Origin: an uncultured Hyphomicrobiales bacterium
GTDB taxonomy: Bacteria > Pseudomonadota > Alphaproteobacteria > Rhizobiales > Ancalomicrobiaceae
NCBI GenBank assembly: GCA_903930435.1
Contig: CAIYYN010000048.1
Location: 124,001-188,000, forward strand
Length of the DNA stretch: 64,000 nt
Direction: 5' to 3'
Shown piece by piece: positions 35,701-45,941 of the stretch. The translations under genes and the position numbers were made by a program. Positions within the stretch are counted from its first letter, which is position 1, and every line of letters begins with the position of its first letter. The notes under the pieces were generated by a model, which worked only from the letters and a program-made list of their open reading frames with translations, made no database searches and had not been told where the DNA came from.

Positions 35701-36693
35701 ATGTGCGGGATTGCAGGGTTTTTCACTGGTTGTCGATATCAGGATCATTGTTCAGATTCTGCCGAAGGGAACTGCAGACTTTCGCTGAACGCATCTGGCG
35801 CTTTCGAGAGGTGGCATGAGAAGGCGACAGTACGATCGATGCCTCGCCGTGTTATCGATGCCGACGACTCGACTCGGGACATGTTTCCGCGGCAGCTTAC
35901 GCCTATAGTTAGCCATCCGCTCTTTCATCAAAAATATTATGAATCAATCAGCGAATTCCTCTGTCTTCAGCTTTATCGTTATTTAAACTTTACAATTAAT
36001 CTCGAGCTCTTAATTGTGAATCCTAACATAATTAAGCTGTCGAGAGGAGCTGATGTATTTAAGTTAACAGATGAAGACGTTATTGCTTTGCATAAAATGT
36101 ATGTTGATGAAGGTTATCATGCTCTGTTTTGTATAGATATGGCCCAGCAACTGGAGGCCCTAACCAATTTCAAACCAAAATTTGATCTAAAACCATCTTT
36201 TATGAGGATATTTGAAGATGGCTTTGCCGAGGATGCGATATCGAATGTGATCTTCACGGCAGTGTCGGAAACTCTGATCACCTCCAATTTGACTGATGTT
36301 GCTCGTGACAAGACTGCACCGGAAGCTGTTTCTAAGCTGATGCAGGATCATGCCCGTGATGAATCGCGGCATCATGCCTTCTTTAAAGGACTGATCTTGC
36401 GAATGCATTGTGACAACCCACTCGGGTTGCGTCGTCAACTACATTTGATACCCAAGTCAATTATGGCGTTTATAGAGCCGGATAGACTTATGTTACGGGC
36501 CGGACTGCTGCAGATTGGTGTAACGCGCGATGATGCTGATCAAATTATAGATGAAACATACCCGCAAACGATTGTCCAAGATTATGCCAGATCTTGCTCA
36601 CGTGATTTGATAAACTTTTTGACCGAGCATGAAATTACCAGAGACTTTCATCTGTTGGACGAAATGCATAACCACAATCTGATAGGAGCATAA
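35701..36693 (+). CDS. AurF-like diiron oxygenase with asparagine-synthetase-type N-terminus
   Basis: A 330-residue protein. Residues 60-310 match the AurF/p-aminobenzoate N-oxygenase fold, and all diiron ligands are in place: E102 (LELL), E137 and H140 (EGYH), E190 (SETL), H217, E221 and H224 (HARDESRH). AurF enzymes oxidise aryl amines to hydroxylamine, nitroso or nitro groups. Residues 1-7, MCGIAGF, are exactly the N-terminus of class II asparagine synthetases, then similarity stops. A strong SD supports this start; M47 is an alternative. The gene is AT-rich beyond residue 75. GNAT and LysE genes follow tightly. The substrate is unknown. Confidence 0.8.
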   Translation: MCGIAGFFTGCRYQDHCSDSAEGNCRLSLNASGAFERWHEKATVRSMPRRVIDADDSTRDMFPRQLTPIVSHPLFHQKYYESISEFLCLQLYRYLNFTINLELLIVNPNIIKLSRGADVFKLTDEDVIALHKMYVDEGYHALFCIDMAQQLEALTNFKPKFDLKPSFMRIFEDGFAEDAISNVIFTAVSETLITSNLTDVARDKTAPEAVSKLMQDHARDESRHHAFFKGLILRMHCDNPLGLRRQLHLIPKSIMAFIEPDRLMLRAGLLQIGVTRDDADQIIDETYPQTIVQDYARSCSRDLINFLTEHEITRDFHLLDEMHNHNLIGA

Positions 36694-36696
36694 GAA

Positions 36697-37173
36697 ATGG
36701 TTCAGTCATTCATTATCCGCAGGGCCCGACCTGACGACAACGAACCAGTGAGAGCTATGATTTTTAGCGTCCTCGATGAATTCGGCGTGCCCTCCGAACC
36801 CGAAGGCGACGACCGTGACGCAAGCGAGTTCGGTCTAAATGATGACCGCATTTATCTTGTGGCTGAGCTTTCGGGCAAGGCTATTGGATCGGCGATTTTG
36901 ACCGCTTCGGGACCGAATACCTTCAAGTTATCAAAGCTGTTTCTCGGGAAGGAGTTCCGGCATTTGGGGATAGGGCGCAGACTTTTGGAGGCTTCTGTCA
37001 TCGAAGCTAAGAATGCAGGTGCCGACACCATTTATTTGCGGACCCGTGATAGTTACGCAGATGCAATCCGGCTTTATGAGCGCTGCGGTTGGACACGGCA
37101 TAGCGATGCGCTTCCGCCGCCTGGCCCTCCGATAAAATACAGTCTCCACATTACGCAAAATCGGGAACGTTGA
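36697..37173 (+). CDS. GNAT-family N-acetyltransferase
   Basis: A 158-residue GNAT protein. IIRRARPDDNEPVRAMI opens the fold, KLSKLFLGKEFRHLGIGRRLLEASV carries motif A with R-H-L-G-I-G for acetyl-CoA, and YADAIRLYERCGWTRHSDALPP closes it. It starts three bases after the oxygenase stop, with AGGAG inside that gene, so it is translationally coupled. The LysE-type exporter begins one base after its stop. Within the cassette it most likely acetylates an amine made, modified or exported by its partners (inference). Confidence 0.85.
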   Translation: MVQSFIIRRARPDDNEPVRAMIFSVLDEFGVPSEPEGDDRDASEFGLNDDRIYLVAELSGKAIGSAILTASGPNTFKLSKLFLGKEFRHLGIGRRLLEASVIEAKNAGADTIYLRTRDSYADAIRLYERCGWTRHSDALPPPGPPIKYSLHITQNRER

Positions 37174-37174
37174 G

Positions 37175-37819
37175 ATGGATCAGGCAAACATCCTTTCCTT
37201 TCTTGCGATCACGATTCTTCTAATTGTAACGCCGGGTGCCGATATGGCGCTCATTACAGGCGCGACCATCAAGCGTGGGCAGTTTGGCGCACTCATGGTG
37301 ATGCTTGGGATCAACAGTGCGTCCATTCTCTGGACAATACTTGCGGCAGTCGGATTTGTTGCTCTTGCAAATGCCGTCCCGTTCGCCAACCAAGCGCTCA
37401 TGGGCGTCGGCGCGCTCTACATGGGATACGTGGGAATTAAGGACATACGGTCTGGGCTCCGCCTAAGGCGAGGAGGATCTGGTCAAAATGACGCCGGGCT
37501 TTCCGAAACGAATGTAGAATTGTTTCGGAAGGGATTTCTGGTCAATATTTCCAACCCCAAAATTGGATTATATTACGCGACCGTCTTGCCCAATTTCTTG
37601 CAGACTGGCGTCGACCAAGGGAAATATATTTTACTCATGGGAATTACGCATAATATTTTGGGTTTTTTATGGTTTATGACGTTTGCGGCGCTTCTTACTC
37701 GAGGTGCTAACCTGTTATCCAGTCAGCGCGCGCGATCAATGATAACGATTGCAACCGGCTGCGCGCTGGTGCTATTTGCAGGCCTGGCGCTTTACTACCT
37801 AGCGATTAGAACAACTTGA
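37175..37819 (+). CDS. LysE/RhtB-family exporter
   Basis: A 214-residue inner-membrane exporter of amino acids or related amines. About six membrane helices are seen. The family N-terminal motif LLIVTPGADMALITGATIKRGQFGALMVMLGINSAS is present, and KGFLVNISNPKIGLYYATVLPNF is the second conserved block. It is the last gene of the cassette and ends about 85 bases before the convergent uvrC. That gap contains no terminator that I can see. Substrate unknown. Confidence 0.88.
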   Translation: MDQANILSFLAITILLIVTPGADMALITGATIKRGQFGALMVMLGINSASILWTILAAVGFVALANAVPFANQALMGVGALYMGYVGIKDIRSGLRLRRGGSGQNDAGLSETNVELFRKGFLVNISNPKIGLYYATVLPNFLQTGVDQGKYILLMGITHNILGFLWFMTFAALLTRGANLLSSQRARSMITIATGCALVLFAGLALYYLAIRTT

Positions 37820-37904
37820 AGACAAAATCGGCAGTCTGCTCGACGCGATCAGGGCTGTTGAACAGATTGCCGACGTTAGCCCGGATCGCTTTTCTGGAGC
37901 CCAT

Positions 37905-39851
37905 TCACCCCTCGGCGCCCTCATGGAAGTAGTCGTAGATCGTCTCGGCGATGGCTTCCGAAATTCCCTCGACGTCCATGAGATCTTCCAGCGCGGCGCG
38001 ACCGATGGCTTTGACTGTGCCGAACCTGTTCAGCAAGGCGCGCTTGCGCGTCGGGCCGATGCCGGGGATTTCGTCGAGGGTTGATTGTCCGATCTGCTTG
38101 GATCGTTTGGCGCGGTGGGTGCCGATGACAAACCGGTGGGATTCATCGCGCATGCGCTGAACGAAATAGAGAACGGGATCGCGTTCCGGTAGCATGAAAT
38201 CCGGCTTTCCTGGCATCCAGAACCGTTCGCGCCCGGCATCGCGGTCGACGCCCTTGGCGATACCGACGAGCGGTATATCGTCAAGGATGCCAAGGCCTTC
38301 GAGAATACCGCGTGCCGCTTCCAGCTGTCCCTTGCCGCCATCGATAAAGACGAGATCAGGCCATTGGCCAAAGCCGTTTTCATCGCGGGGCGCTTCCGCC
38401 TTCGGGCCTGCTTCCTTGACGAGCCGCGAAAACCGCCGCGTCAGGACCTCCCGCATCATGCCGAAATCGTCACCCGGCGTAATATCGGTCGAGCGGATGT
38501 TGAACTTGCGATACTGGCTTTTGACAAACCCTTCCGGCCCGGCGACGATCATCGCGCCAACCGCATTGGTGCCCATTATATGGCTGTTGTCGTAGACTTC
38601 GACGCGTTTGGGCGTCTCGGCCAGCCCAAAGGCCTGCGCAACGCCAGCCAGAAGTTTTGCCTGGCTCGAAGTCTCCGCCAATCGTCTGCCCAAGGCTTCA
38701 CGGGCGTTGAGCATGGCGTGGTCGATGAGATCCTTCTTTTCGCCGCGCTTCGGTGTCGCGACCTCAACCCGGTGCCCGGCTTTCTCGCTTAACGCGAGCT
38801 GCATCAACTCCTGCTCTTCGATGTCGGACGACAAGAGCACGAGCTTCGGCACCGGCTTGTCATCGTAGAATTGCGCGACAAAAGATTCCAGAACCTCGGC
38901 AATTTCCAGCGACTTGTCGGCACGCGGGTAATAGGCGCGATTGCCCCAGTTCTGACCTGTTCGGAAAAAGAAGACTTGGATACAGGTCTGCCCGCCCTCG
39001 GAGTAGGCGGCGAAAACATCCGCTTCATCAACCCCTTGTGGATTAATGCCCTGATGGGATTGCACATGGCTGAGCGCCGCCAGCCGGTCGCGGTAGACGG
39101 CGGCACGCTCGAAATCGAGTGCCTCGGACGCTGCCCGCATCTCAGCGGCGAGCTCGGACTGCACTGATCCGCTTTTGCCCGACAGGAACGCCCGCGCTTC
39201 ATGGGCGAGTTGTGCATACGCGTCTTGCGAAATTTCGCCGGTGCAGGGTGCCGAACACCGCTTGATCTGGTGCAACAGGCAAGGCCGAGTGCGCGACTCA
39301 TAGACGCTGTCGGCGCAAGTGCGGATCAGGAACGCCTTTTGCAGTGCATTGATCGTTCGCCCGACTGCGCCTGCCGACGCGAATGGCCCGAAGTAATCCC
39401 CCTTGGCCTTGCGTGCGCCGCGATGTTTGACGAGCGCCGGGGCCGCCTCACTCGCCGTGAGCAGGATATAGGGGAAACTCTTGTCGTCGCGCAGCAGCAC
39501 ATTGTAGCGCGGACGCAGCCGCTTGATGAGATTGGCTTCGAGCAGCAAGGCCTCGGTTTCCGTGCGGGTTTGCACGAATTCCATCGCCGTGGTTTCGCGG
39601 ATCATCCGCATGATCCGCGACGACAGCCCCTGGCCGCGCGCATAATTGGATACGCGCTTTTTCAGGTTCCGTGCCTTGCCGACATAGAGCACATCGGCCT
39701 TGCTATCGAGCATGCGATAGACGCCCGGCGCGTTCGGCAGCCGCTTGACCTCGTCGGCGATCAGATCGGCCCCTGTCAGCACGGACGTCTTGGTAGCTTC
39801 GGCCTCGACGTCAAGCGATGGCGGGGTTTCTGTGTCGGCTACGTCGGTCAT
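37905..39851 (-). CDS. uvrC: Excinuclease ABC subunit C
   Basis: The dual-incision nuclease of nucleotide excision repair, 648 residues. The GIY-YIG domain ([32 protein letters not shown]) makes the 3' incision. The UVR domain ([18 protein letters not shown]) binds UvrB. The RNase H-like domain ([19 protein letters not shown] and [11 protein letters not shown]) makes the 5' incision. Tandem helix-hairpin-helix motifs end the chain ([24 protein letters not shown]). It is complete. The SDR gene lies upstream on the same strand; pgsA, its usual downstream neighbour, is elsewhere. Confidence 0.97.
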   Translation of the reverse strand: MTDVADTETPPSLDVEAEATKTSVLTGADLIADEVKRLPNAPGVYRMLDSKADVLYVGKARNLKKRVSNYARGQGLSSRIMRMIRETTAMEFVQTRTETEALLLEANLIKRLRPRYNVLLRDDKSFPYILLTASEAAPALVKHRGARKAKGDYFGPFASAGAVGRTINALQKAFLIRTCADSVYESRTRPCLLHQIKRCSAPCTGEISQDAYAQLAHEARAFLSGKSGSVQSELAAEMRAASEALDFERAAVYRDRLAALSHVQSHQGINPQGVDEADVFAAYSEGGQTCIQVFFFRTGQNWGNRAYYPRADKSLEIAEVLESFVAQFYDDKPVPKLVLLSSDIEEQELMQLALSEKAGHRVEVATPKRGEKKDLIDHAMLNAREALGRRLAETSSQAKLLAGVAQAFGLAETPKRVEVYDNSHIMGTNAVGAMIVAGPEGFVKSQYRKFNIRSTDITPGDDFGMMREVLTRRFSRLVKEAGPKAEAPRDENGFGQWPDLVFIDGGKGQLEAARGILEGLGILDDIPLVGIAKGVDRDAGRERFWMPGKPDFMLPERDPVLYFVQRMRDESHRFVIGTHRAKRSKQIGQSTLDEIPGIGPTRKRALLNRFGTVKAIGRAALEDLMDVEGISEAIAETIYDYFHEGAEG

Positions 39852-39911
39852 GGGATTCTCTGGGGTCGCAAGGATTCGCCCCTAATATAGTGCATCGCCG
39901 ACAGAATGCTG

Positions 39912-40682
39912 CTATTCGCCGACACCGATGACATCGGCTGTGGCCCAGGCCAGATGCTGGCCACCATCCAGACAGATCAACTGACCGGTAATCGAAGGCG
40001 TTTCGACCAGAAACCGGATGGTTCGGCCGAATTCCTCCAGCCTCGGTCCGAAACCGAGCGGCACGCTGGCTGCCTGGCGGTTGAAATCATCCGGCGATTG
40101 GCGCGCTGAAATCGCGGTTGGACCGGGGCCGATGGCATTAACGCGAACGCGAGGCGCGAGCGCCTGCGCCATGGTCTGGGTCGCCGTCCACAGCGCAGAT
40201 TTTGCCAGCGTATACGAGAAGAACTGCGGCGTGAGCTTCAGCACGCGCTGGTCGATGATATTGACAATATTGCCCGAACAGGGGTCCGGCAATTGACGGA
40301 CAAAGGCATCGGCGAGCAGGCAGGGAGCCATGAGATTGACGCGCAACTGGCGCTCAAAAAGGGCTGGCTCCAGCGATCCGATGGCATCACCCTCGAACAT
40401 CGCCGCACTGTTGACCAGCAGATCAAACGGTCCAAGGGCAGCTGCCGCCGCTTCGACAAACCGGGTGATGGCGTCTGGATCGGCTAGGTCTCCCGTCACG
40501 ACGGTTGCGCGACCACCCGCGGCCTCGATGTCCCGTTTAAGCGCCTCCGCTTCGTTCCGACTGCTCCGACTGTGCAGTGCGACGGCCCATCCATCTCGGG
40601 CCAAATCACGTGCGATGGCAGCGCCAATCCGGACACCGGCACCGGTCACGAGGGCTGTCTTCAGTGGTTGTGCGATGGTCAT
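39912..40682 (-). CDS. SDR-family oxidoreductase (pteridine-reductase-like)
   Basis: A 256-residue short-chain dehydrogenase. The cofactor motif TGAGVRIGAAIARDLA, the NSAAMFEGD loop and the YxxxK pair in YTLAKSALW are present. The R after TGAG and HSRSSRNEAEAL suggest NADPH binding and recall FolM/pteridine reductases. The position next to uvrC is conserved in relatives as I recall. Reduction of dihydropterins or folate is therefore plausible but not proven. Confidence 0.82.
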   Translation of the reverse strand: MTIAQPLKTALVTGAGVRIGAAIARDLARDGWAVALHSRSSRNEAEALKRDIEAAGGRATVVTGDLADPDAITRFVEAAAAALGPFDLLVNSAAMFEGDAIGSLEPALFERQLRVNLMAPCLLADAFVRQLPDPCSGNIVNIIDQRVLKLTPQFFSYTLAKSALWTATQTMAQALAPRVRVNAIGPGPTAISARQSPDDFNRQAASVPLGFGPRLEEFGRTIRFLVETPSITGQLICLDGGQHLAWATADVIGVGE

Positions 40683-40878
40683 ACGTCATTCCTGATAGGC
40701 GGCAGTCTAGAGAACCTGTACCAGCTACGCCACCCCGATCCGTTCGGATCATACAGCGGTGTGCTTCGCGGTCATCTGTCGCTTATCGATCAAGTCTTCG
40801 CGGCACAAAGCTGAAGAGAGCCGTGACTTTTTTCTTGCCCGGCTGTCATCTCGGGACTAGGGTCCGCTCCGATTTTAG

Positions 40879-42123
<1,245 letters not shown>

Positions 42124-42167
42124 CGGGCGACAAGCCTGGTCTTCTGTTTCGGCTCATCTGCAAATGG

Positions 42168-42195
42168 AACCGCCCGACTGTTTCGGGCGGTTTTT
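42168..42195 (+). terminator. Intrinsic terminator after the aminotransferase
   Basis: AACCGCCCGA (42168-42177), loop CTGTT, TCGGGCGGTT (42183-42192), then further T to 42195. A textbook GC stem with a T-run 45 bases after the stop. Confidence 0.9.
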
Positions 42196-42366
42196 CGTTC
42201 CAGATACGTTGCCGTCCTGACGCGACCCAAGGCAAATATCTCGTATTCACGTACTGAACACTTGAATTTGTTCGAACTTTCCGGTTTCCAAATGTGAGCC
42301 AATGTGGCAATCGTATGGCTGTTTGCGCTTTGTGATAATGTTGAAGTCATTTTGGAGGGCGTTTGA

Positions 42367-42855
42367 ATGACGAATTGGTTCATTAGCATTAATGGCGAAC
42401 AAAAGGGACCTTACCCGACAGATCAACTCCGTCAGCTGATTGCGGACGGTTTTGTCCCGCGTGATGCATTTGTCTGGCGTGATGGTATGGCGCAATGGCT
42501 TCCGCTGTCACAGGTCAATATCGCAGACGAGGGTGGACCCGCTGTGGCTCCGACTGTGCCGCAGTATCGCAACACTATTTCTGACCAACAAGATATGTCA
42601 AATGGAACAACTATTATGTCAAATACGATGACTTCCACGTCTGCTTCCGAAAAAAGAATTTTGCCTGCCTTCTTGCTTTGCTTTTTGTTGGGCTTTTTAG
42701 GCGTCCACCGATTTTATGTTGGGAAAATCGGCACCGGAATCTTGCAGTTGATCACATTTGGCGGGCTGGGTATTTGGGCCTTGATCGATCTGATTTACAT
42801 CATCGTCGGCGGCTTTACCGACAAGCAGGGCAACAAAATTACGCTCTGGGTCTGA
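42367..42855 (+). CDS. GYF_2 (DUF4339) and TM2 domain protein
   Basis: A 162-residue two-domain protein. Residues 3-50 are a bacterial GYF_2 domain (WFISINGEQKGPYPTDQLRQLIADGFVPRDAFVWRDGMAQWLPLSQV), a peptide-binding fold. A Ser/Thr-rich linker of about 40 residues follows. Residues 95-160 are a TM2 domain: two membrane helices with the LGFLGVHRFYVGKIGTGILQL signature. GGAGGGCG lies a few bases before the ATG. Function unknown. The upstream AT-rich stretch (42230-42366) likely holds its promoter. Confidence 0.87.
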   Translation: MTNWFISINGEQKGPYPTDQLRQLIADGFVPRDAFVWRDGMAQWLPLSQVNIADEGGPAVAPTVPQYRNTISDQQDMSNGTTIMSNTMTSTSASEKRILPAFLLCFLLGFLGVHRFYVGKIGTGILQLITFGGLGIWALIDLIYIIVGGFTDKQGNKITLWV

Positions 42856-42967
42856 CTGCCGGTCAGTCCTTGAATTCGACGGACTTATTCAGTTTGTTGA
42901 CTTTAAATTTTCATCTCGGTCGTAAACTGGTGAGACGTGTTGTCATGTCTCACCAAAGGCCGGATGC

Positions 42968-44194
42968 GTGAATTCTCGTCTTCTCACCTTCTTCCGCAAT
43001 GCCGATTGGCTGACGGCCGATCGTGTCTCGGCCTATGCGCGGATTTTTGTGGCCGTCCTGATCGTGTGCGCGATTGGATGGGTTGCAATGTCCAACGGAC
43101 TTCTGGACCCGGCGGGGCATCCAATTGGCACGGATTTTCTCAATGTCTACGCTGCGGGATTGATGGCTGACAGAGGCCAGGCGGCGGCAGCTTATGACTG
43201 GCCGACACATCGCGCAGTCGAGGCGTCGATCGTCGATTATGACGGTTATTTCGGCTGGCATTATCCGCCGATGTTCCTGTTTCTGGCCGCGCCGCTAGCA
43301 TTGCTGCCCTATCTCGCGGCGCTGGCTTTTTATCTGGCGATGACATTCACGGCCTATCTGCTCGCGATGCGGCGGCTTGTGCGTGGATTGCCGGGTGTTC
43401 TCTGGCTGGCTGCGGGGTTTCCTGCCGTCTTTGTCAATCTCGGACATGGCCAGAACGGCTTCCTGACAGCCGCACTGCTCGGCTTCGGGTTCAGTTGCCT
43501 CCAAGGCAGTCCGCTCATTGCTGGCGCCTTGCTTGGGTGCCTGGCCTACAAGCCGCAATTCGCCATTTTGTTGCCCATCGCGCTTCTGGCGGGTGGCCAC
43601 TGGCGATCAGTCATCGCGGCTGGTGCAAGTGCTGGCGCACTTGCACTTGCTTCACTTCTCGTCTTCGGCTGGCCGACGTGGCTTGCGTTCTTCGCGTCGT
43701 TTGAGCCAACCCGGACCATCGTCCTTGAACAAGGCGGGACCGGTTGGGAGAAGATCGTCAGCGTCTTTTCCGCAATCCGCATGTTGGGCGGCCAAATCTG
43801 GCTCGCCTATGCGTTCCAGACTACGACAACGCTAGTGATTACGGCGCTCGTCGGATTGGTCTGGTGGCGCAGCAAGCGGGCTGGCTTCTCGGTCGGCTGC
43901 CTGGCGCTCGCCATTCCGCTCACGACACCTTATGTGCTTGACTATGATCTGATGGTTCTCAGCATCGGCGTCCTGGCATTGGGACGAGAAGGCATTCAGA
44001 CGGGTTTCCGGCCTTGGGAAAAGACCATGCTGATGCTTGTGACACTCAGTCCGCTGGCCGCGCGCGGCATTGGTCATGCGCTGCACATACCCATCGAGCC
44101 TCCGATCCTGATCATCACGCTGACGCTCTTTGCCGCGCGATTAATGACGAGATCAACGGAGAGCGAGAGCCTGCCGGTTTTCTCAACTCCCTGA
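42968..44194 (+). CDS. GT87-family (DUF2029) polyprenol-linked glycosyltransferase
   Basis: A 408-residue polytopic membrane enzyme with ten or more hydrophobic segments. GTDFLNVYAAGLMADRGQAAAAYD, with its conserved Asp, and WHYPPMFLFLAAPLALLPY are the family blocks, and KPQFAILLPIALLAGGHWRS follows. GT87 members use polyprenyl-phosphate mannose or arabinose. The start is a GTG with AAAGG eight bases upstream. It stands between the GYF-TM2 gene and a convergent CorC-type gene. Product unknown. Confidence 0.85.
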   Translation: MNSRLLTFFRNADWLTADRVSAYARIFVAVLIVCAIGWVAMSNGLLDPAGHPIGTDFLNVYAAGLMADRGQAAAAYDWPTHRAVEASIVDYDGYFGWHYPPMFLFLAAPLALLPYLAALAFYLAMTFTAYLLAMRRLVRGLPGVLWLAAGFPAVFVNLGHGQNGFLTAALLGFGFSCLQGSPLIAGALLGCLAYKPQFAILLPIALLAGGHWRSVIAAGASAGALALASLLVFGWPTWLAFFASFEPTRTIVLEQGGTGWEKIVSVFSAIRMLGGQIWLAYAFQTTTTLVITALVGLVWWRSKRAGFSVGCLALAIPLTTPYVLDYDLMVLSIGVLALGREGIQTGFRPWEKTMLMLVTLSPLAARGIGHALHIPIEPPILIITLTLFAARLMTRSTESESLPVFSTP

Positions 44195-44242
44195 TTTGAC
44201 AGCATAATTAGCGGCGATTGTCGCTGCCCGACAGACGCCGGT

Positions 44243-45550
44243 TCAGCTTGGTTTTGCAGGCGCGTCCGCAGCTTTCGGACTGACGAGAACCTTGTCGATC
44301 CGCCGTCCGTCCATATCGACCACTTCAAACACGAAATCCCCGATGCGAGCCTTGTCGCCCTCGGTTGGGATACGGTTCATGACAGACAGCAGCAGTCCGC
44401 CAAGCGTATGATAGCTGCCGTGTTCGAGGTCAGGCAGGTCAATCAGCCGCTCCAACTCGTCGATTGCCGTATCGCCATCGATCAGCCAGGACCCATCGTC
44501 GCGTTTGAGCGGGCCACCGAGCGGCGCATCGAAGTCGGCAAAATCACCGGTGATGCCCTCGATGATATCCGTCAGCGTGATCAGTCCCTGGAGGCTGCCA
44601 TATTCATCGACAACGAAGGCGCAGTGAACCAGCGTGGCGCGCATCAGTTCAAGCAGCTTGAGCACCGGCGCATTCTCCGGCACGACGACGGGCTGTCGCA
44701 AATGCTTCTTCAGGTCGAGCGGGTTGCCTGCAAGCGCATCATCCAGCAGATCCTTCTTGTAGACAACGCCTGCCGCTTCATCGATCGCGTTGTCCGCCAC
44801 CACGACCAGTGAATAGGGGCACTCCGTAATTTCGCGCTGAAGCTGGTCCACTGGATCGCGACTGTCGATCCAGAAGAGTTCGGGACGCGGCGTCATGATG
44901 GCGCGGACAGGGCGATCGGCCAGACGCATGACGCCTTCCAGCATCTCGCGTTCCTCCGGGTGCAAGACCCCGGCCTCGACGCCTTCGGTCAGGATATGCA
45001 TGACCTCTTCTTCGGTTACGTCTGCACCATTGTCGTCCCGGATGCCTAACAGGCGCATGACGCCGTTCGAGACAACGGCCAGCAGGGCAACAAAGGGCGC
45101 CGCCGCCAGAATGATGAACTGGATTGGCTCGACCACCGCCATGGCGATCTCTTCGGCGCGGGCAATGGCAATCCGCTTGGGCACAAGCTCGGCGAACACC
45201 AGCGTGACGAACGTCATGGCGATAATCACGATGACAAACGCTGTCTCGTCGGCGAAAGGTGCGAAGCCGGGCGCGACGTCCTTGAGCCAATCCGCAAGGC
45301 TTGCGGAGAAGTGAGCACCTGAAGACGCGCCAACAAGCAGAGCCGAGACCGTTATGCCGATCTGGACAGATGACAGGAAGCGTGCCGGTTCTTCACCAAG
45401 CTCCATGGCGCGTTGCGCCCGTTTGTTCCCATCTTCGGCCAAAGGCGCGAGGCGCGATTTCCGGGCAGATACAAGCGCCATCTCGGACATCACAAAGAAG
45501 CCGTTGATCAACGTCAAGATCACAAAGACGACGAGTTCCAAGCCGATCAT
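44243..45550 (-). CDS. HlyC/CorC-type hemolysin family protein (CNNM and CBS domains)
   Basis: A 435-residue membrane protein. The N-terminal CNNM domain (residues 1-190) holds three to four membrane helices with GFFVMSEMALVSARKSRL, the family's acidic first helix. A CBS pair follows (AIMTPRPELFWIDSRDPVDQLQREI and LHCAFVVDEYGSLQGLITLTDIIEGITGD region). The C-terminal CorC/HlyC domain follows (SWLIDGDTAIDELERLI, GGLLLSVMNRIP). Such proteins are linked to divalent-cation efflux or tolerance; the hemolysin name is historical. Confidence 0.92.
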   Translation of the reverse strand: MIGLELVVFVILTLINGFFVMSEMALVSARKSRLAPLAEDGNKRAQRAMELGEEPARFLSSVQIGITVSALLVGASSGAHFSASLADWLKDVAPGFAPFADETAFVIVIIAMTFVTLVFAELVPKRIAIARAEEIAMAVVEPIQFIILAAAPFVALLAVVSNGVMRLLGIRDDNGADVTEEEVMHILTEGVEAGVLHPEEREMLEGVMRLADRPVRAIMTPRPELFWIDSRDPVDQLQREITECPYSLVVVADNAIDEAAGVVYKKDLLDDALAGNPLDLKKHLRQPVVVPENAPVLKLLELMRATLVHCAFVVDEYGSLQGLITLTDIIEGITGDFADFDAPLGGPLKRDDGSWLIDGDTAIDELERLIDLPDLEHGSYHTLGGLLLSVMNRIPTEGDKARIGDFVFEVVDMDGRRIDKVLVSPKAADAPAKPS

Positions 45551-45941
45551 TCAGTGTTTCAGGGCCCGCAGCCCCTCCGGTTGACAGATGGTCGCCGCTT
45601 CAGGTGCTTTGCCGCGCTTCTGCCAGCGAAGGCTTGGCGCGTAACCTGTTGAGACGACGTGACCCAGCGTCTGATTTGCGCCAGCGATCACTTGTTATCA
45701 TGACCGGCGGGACTCTACCATATTCGCTTGCGCTCCGGGGACGGCTCGCAACAAATTCATCAATGATGCGCGAACGCCGTCATCTCAGGCTGCGACGGTC
45801 GGGATGCCGGCGGCCTCCTGTTGCTGATCACAGCTACGTGTTTGACTGTAACCAGATAGTCCGAGACCGCGAATTTCACGTAGACTGAGACAGATTGCGC
45901 AAATTGTTATCCAGACTGAACCAAGCCACGAGGAGCCTAGA
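45551..45941. other. Divergent gap, hemolysin-type gene and msrP
   Basis: About 390 bases that must contain two divergent promoters. No inverted repeat, RNA gene or credible small gene is seen. A short frame on the + strand has an arginine-rich, coding-unlike composition. Confidence 0.4.

Noticed and set aside
37820-37904. Possible remnant gene after the LysE exporter
   Set aside because: Only 85 bases, with no similarity I can recognise. Too short to support.
45604-45888. 94-codon + strand frame between the CorC-type gene and msrP
   Set aside because: Arg/Ser-rich with no domain or ribosome site; resembles non-coding GC-rich DNA.
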